From Prosthecobacter debontii (GTDB lineage Bacteria; Verrucomicrobiota; Verrucomicrobiia; Verrucomicrobiales; Akkermansiaceae), in contig CAMCXJ010000093.1 in the NCBI GenBank assembly GCA_945883455.1, positions 1 to 8,465 on the forward strand: 8,465 nt of DNA, read 5' to 3'. The position numbers were made by a program, and so were the translations under genes. Positions 6,012-8,465 of the stretch are shown piece by piece (the first letter of the stretch is position 1; every line of letters begins with the position of its first letter). The notes below the pieces were generated by a model. That model was given only the letters and a program-made list of their open reading frames with translations. It was not told the origin of the DNA and made no database searches.

Positions 6012-8234
6012 TCACGAAAAATTATATGCGTCCATATCGAACACCACGGTGACATCCTCCGGCAGTGTGGTTTTTCTAAGTATGTTCTGAACATGATTGG
6101 TGAGCGGGCGGGCTTTTTGGGAGCGAAGCGTGATCTGGAAGCGGAACTGGTCGTGGGATTTTACGAGGGGGCTGGGGAGGACTTCGCCGAGGGTGATTCC
6201 ATCGGGCAAATCCTCCTTCAAACGGAGGTGCAGGGTCTGGAGGGTGAATTCGGCGCGGCGCTCGTGGGTGGAGCGGGCTGTCAGCACCGCGCAGTGGGCG
6301 AAGGGCGGGAAGCGGAACTGGCGGCGCATTTCCATCTCCTGCTCGGCGTAGCCGTCGAAGTCGTGTTTCCGCGCAAACTGGATGCTCGGTGAGTGCGGCG
6401 TGAAGGTCTGGACGATGACCTCGCCCTCCAGTTCTCCCCTGCCCGCCCGTCCGGCGACCTGTGTGAGGAGCTGGAATGTCCTTTCACCCGCACGGAAATC
6501 CGGAACGTGCAGGCCGAGGTCGGCGTTGAGGATTCCGACCAAGGTGACGTTGGGGAAATGCAGGCCCTTGGCGATCATCTGGGTGCCGATGAGGACGTCG
6601 ATCTTGTTCGATTTAAATTTCCGCAGGATGTCTTTCAGCGCGTTCTTGCGGCGCATCGCGTCGGCATCGATGCGGGCGAAACGGGCTTCCGGCAGGACTT
6701 TCTGGAGGACCTCCTCGACCTTCTGCGTGCCGTAGCCCTGCAGCGCGATGCCGGGATTTTTGCACTCCGGGCATTTTTTCGGGACGATGGATTGGTGGCC
6801 GCAGACATGGCAGACCAGCCGCTCATCAGTGCGGTGGTAGGTGAGGGCGACGGCGCAGTGCGGGCAGGTGCAAGCATGGCCGCAAGAATGGCATTGCAGC
6901 GAGCGAGCGAAGCCGCGGCGGTTGAGGAAAAGGATGGATTGCTCGCCCTTCGCTAGGCGCTGCTCGAGGGCAGTGCGTAGGCGGTCGGAGAGGATCGGGG
7001 TTTGGCCTTTCTGCTTCTGCTTCTCCAAGCGCATGTCGATCACGCGGACGAGCGGCATGGAGTGGGCGTCGGCGCGCTTGTCGAGGCGGAGGAGATGGTA
7101 TTTCCCGGAAAGGCAGTTCTGCCAGCTCTCCAGTGAGGGCGTCGCGGAGCCGAGGACGACGGCGCACGGCTCGAACGCGGCGCGCAAAACCGCGACATCG
7201 CGGGCGTGATAACGCGGCGGGCTCTCCTGCTTGTAGGAGGACTCGTGCTCCTCATCGACGATGATCAGGCCGAGGTTTGGCAAGGGCGCGAACACGGCGG
7301 AGCGCGCGCCAATTACGATACGTGCCGTACCTTTGCGGATGCGGTGCCACTCGTCAAAACGCTCACCCTGCGAGAGATGCGAGTGCAGGACGGCGACCTG
7401 GTCGTTGAGCTGGGAAAAGCGGGCTTTGAAACGGCGGACGGTCTGCGGGGTGAGCGCGATTTCCGGGACGAGGACGAGCACCGTTTTCCCGAGATCAAGC
7501 GCGGCCTGCGCGGCCTGGAGATAGACTTCGGTTTTGCCACTGCCTGTTACTCCTAACAATAAGAAGGGTTGAACCGCCAAGTCGCCAAGAGCGCCAAGGG
7601 AAGATTTGATGGCTTCGAAGGCTTCGTTTTGCTGGTCGTTGAGGGTGAGGGGCTCGGAGGGGACGATGGTCTCGTCCGCCTCGGGATCGCGGCGGACATC
7701 TTCCTCGCCGATCGTGATGAAACCTTTCTCCGCGAGGCTCTTGAGTGATGGCGCGGAGTTTTCTCCGAGGTCGGCGACGGCGAGGGTGCGGTCTGGCGCG
7801 TGGAGCAGGAGGGTAAGGATGGCGTGCTGTTTCGCGGCGCGCTTCTCCAGTTTCGCGAGCGCCTCGGGATCGGGATCCGCCACGGCGGTGGCGATGCGGC
7901 GGGTCTTCGCGGAATTGTCCTCCGTGCGCACCGCCTCCGGCAGGATGGAGCGGATCACGCCTTCGATACGGGAACCATAGTAGTTCGCGATCCAGCGCGC
8001 CGTCTTCAGCAGCACCGGCGTGATCAGCGGCTCGGGATCGATCAGAGATTTCACCTCGCGCATGGCGAACTCGTTCTGCTCCTGCGGCGGCGTCACGGAA
8101 AGCACGGTCCCGGAAGTGTTTTTCTGCCGGATCGGCACGCGCACCCGGCAGCCCTCCACCACCGCCAGCCCCTCGGGGATGACGTAATCGAAAACAAGCT
8201 CGTAGGGGCCGTCGATGAGAACGCGGGCGATCAC
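6012..8234 (-). CDS. priA: Primosomal protein N' (replication restart helicase PriA)
   Basis: This 740-residue protein is a 3'-5' DNA helicase that recognises stalled or repaired forks and starts reloading of the replicative helicase. The N-terminal 3'-end binding domain is at about 1-105 (FDYVIPEG, GCRVRVP), a winged-helix region at about 106-195 and the helicase core at about 198-620. Visible motifs are LNDQQ at 198-202, Walker A GVTGSGKT at 228-235, DEEH at 327-330, GSATPS at 362-367, IGTQMIAKG at 549-557 and QVAGRAGRG at 592-600. Eight cysteines that bind two zinc ions are present as pairs: C448/C451, C457/C460, C475/C478 and C488/C491. A C-terminal domain follows (about 630-740). Length matches other PriA proteins (about 730-800). 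The start is GTG at 8234. The next in-frame Met (residue 58) would remove half of the first domain. No Shine-Dalgarno site precedes it: the six bases before the GTG are all C. Confidence 0.97.
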   Translation of the reverse strand: MIARVLIDGPYELVFDYVIPEGLAVVEGCRVRVPIRQKNTSGTVLSVTPPQEQNEFAMREVKSLIDPEPLITPVLLKTARWIANYYGSRIEGVIRSILPEAVRTEDNSAKTRRIATAVADPDPEALAKLEKRAAKQHAILTLLLHAPDRTLAVADLGENSAPSLKSLAEKGFITIGEEDVRRDPEADETIVPSEPLTLNDQQNEAFEAIKSSLGALGDLAVQPFLLLGVTGSGKTEVYLQAAQAALDLGKTVLVLVPEIALTPQTVRRFKARFSQLNDQVAVLHSHLSQGERFDEWHRIRKGTARIVIGARSAVFAPLPNLGLIIVDEEHESSYKQESPPRYHARDVAVLRAAFEPCAVVLGSATPSLESWQNCLSGKYHLLRLDKRADAHSMPLVRVIDMRLEKQKQKGQTPILSDRLRTALEQRLAKGEQSILFLNRRGFARSLQCHSCGHACTCPHCAVALTYHRTDERLVCHVCGHQSIVPKKCPECKNPGIALQGYGTQKVEEVLQKVLPEARFARIDADAMRRKNALKDILRKFKSNKIDVLIGTQMIAKGLHFPNVTLVGILNADLGLHVPDFRAGERTFQLLTQVAGRAGRGELEGEVIVQTFTPHSPSIQFARKHDFDGYAEQEMEMRRQFRFPPFAHCAVLTARSTHERRAEFTLQTLHLRLKEDLPDGITLGEVLPSPLVKSHDQFRFQITLRSQKARPLTNHVQNILRKTTLPEDVTVVFDMDAYNFS
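7575..7598 (-). repeat. Triple CGCCAAG repeat inside priA, just upstream of the Walker A codons
   Basis: Three exact copies of CGCCAAG (plus strand) start at 7575, 7583 and 7592, spaced 8 and 9 bases. They lie within codons for PriA residues 213-220 (LGALGDLA), a linker between the LNDQQ motif and Walker A. The spacing is not a multiple of three throughout, so the repetition is at DNA level and not a simple amino-acid repeat. The coding frame is kept. Confidence 0.7.
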
Positions 8235-8240
8235 GGGGGG

Positions 8241-8272
8241 AGTCTAGGATCGGAAACCTAAAATCCTAAACT
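8241..8272 (-). promoter_or_regulatory. Hairpin in the priA leader
   Basis: The arms AGTCTAGGAT (8241-8250) and ATCCTAAACT (8263-8272) are inverted copies with one mismatch and a 12-base loop. In the priA-direction RNA the mismatch becomes a G-U wobble, giving a full 10-bp stem. In the opposite RNA it is a C-A mismatch. The stem ends six bases before the GTG start. It could shape translation start at a gene that has no Shine-Dalgarno site. No function is shown, and part of the right arm belongs to the neighbouring heptad repeat. Confidence 0.35.
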
Positions 8273-8296
8273 CTAAACTTTAAACTTTAAACTTCA
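8254..8296. repeat. Degenerate AT-rich heptad tandem repeat in the divergent intergenic region
   Basis: Six consecutive units of 7-8 bases can be aligned: AAACCTA, AAATCCTA, AACTCTA, AACTTTA, AACTTTA and AACTTCA. The tract is sharply AT-rich within a GC-rich window. It sits between the divergent starts of priA and the aminotransferase gene, so it probably overlaps the promoters of one or both. The units become more alike towards the right, with two identical neighbours, which suggests slippage-type growth. Confidence 0.75.
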
Positions 8297-8326
8297 AGGA
8301 ATAGCCTCCCGTGACAAACTCACCAC

Positions 8327-8465
8327 GTGCTTCCTGAAATTTCTACGACCATCCCCGGGCCGTTGTCCCTGGCTCTCGCGAGGCGTTTGGCGGATGTCGA
8401 GTGCCGAAATACTACGTTCCTAGTAGATGACTGGCCGGTGTTCTGGGAGCGGGCGGAGGGCGTGA
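8327..8465 (+). CDS. Class-III pyridoxal-phosphate aminotransferase, N-terminal part (truncated by window edge)
   Basis: The frame from GTG at 8327 stays open for 46 codons to the right edge. The visible residues (TTIPGPLSLALARRLADVEC, then NTTFL, then WPVFWERAEGV) match, by recall, the start of class-III aminotransferases of the 4-aminobutyrate / acetylornithine type, where PGP-S-L-R, an ESPNVTF-like stretch and PVFWERAEG precede the NVWDVDGNRY motif. The pyridoxal lysine would lie far beyond the window, so substrate cannot be assigned. An in-frame TGA at 8312-8314 fixes the upstream limit and makes the GTG the only sensible start. No Shine-Dalgarno site is present. It is transcribed away from priA. 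Confidence 0.75.
   Translation, partial: MLPEISTTIPGPLSLALARRLADVECRNTTFLVDDWPVFWERAEGV

Noticed and set aside
5948..6090. Strong TAAGGAGG eight bases before a GTG (5962) on the plus strand, opening a frame of about 40 codons
   Set aside because: It looks like a good ribosome site, but the frame mostly runs antisense through the end of priA, has no recognisable sequence and ends soon. Chance is the simpler explanation, as the genome seems to use few Shine-Dalgarno sites.
6393..6956. 187-codon plus-strand open frame within priA
   Set aside because: It is antisense to the zinc-binding and helicase region of PriA, which is fully conserved on the minus strand.
8311..8323. Short inverted repeat GTGA-CAAAC-TCAC upstream of the aminotransferase start
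   Set aside because: A 4-bp arm is too short to support an operator call without comparative data.

Overview
The window looks like a chromosomal segment from a Gram-negative bacterium of the Planctomycetota-Verrucomicrobiota-Chlamydiota group, most likely a Verrucomicrobium. The reasons are high GC, almost no recognisable Shine-Dalgarno sites, and a signal-peptide protein that joins a one-haem cytochrome c domain to a DUF6797-like region and the start of a beta-propeller, an architecture I associate with that group. A lipobox outer-membrane channel protein confirms an outer membrane. The lineage is an inference from protein style, not from a marker gene.

Layout, left to right. Positions 1-1477 (minus) hold the N-terminal 492 codons of the cytochrome c/propeller protein, which runs off the left edge. 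After a 124-bp gap, 1602-5887 (minus) is a compact four-gene operon read right to left: an FtsX/MacB/DevC-type ABC permease, its ATPase, a HlyD-type periplasmic adaptor and a NodT-type outer-membrane lipoprotein channel. Two of its three junctions are 4-bp ATGA overlaps. Positions 6012-8234 (minus) encode a complete PriA primosomal helicase. Positions 8235-8326 are a short divergent intergenic region with an AT-rich heptad repeat and a hairpin. From 8327 (plus) begins a class-III aminotransferase that runs off the right edge.

How the genes work together. The four operon products are enough to build one complete machine from cytoplasm to outside: ATPase plus four-helix permease (mechanotransmission type), periplasmic hexameric adaptor and TolC-like channel. 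The closest named analogues are DevBCA-TolC and MacAB-TolC, and the substrate cannot be read from the sequence. PriA, the cytochrome protein and the aminotransferase appear to be unrelated neighbours.

The most unusual non-coding or structural signals are three. A triple CGCCAAG repeat lies inside priA, just before the Walker A codons, next to a run of atypical codons. A heptad AT-rich repeat lies in the priA/aminotransferase intergenic region. RNA hairpins are predicted in the leaders of priA and of the cytochrome gene. I found no tRNA, rRNA, CRISPR array, insertion sequence, phage gene or defence system, and nothing I would call a clearly new system.
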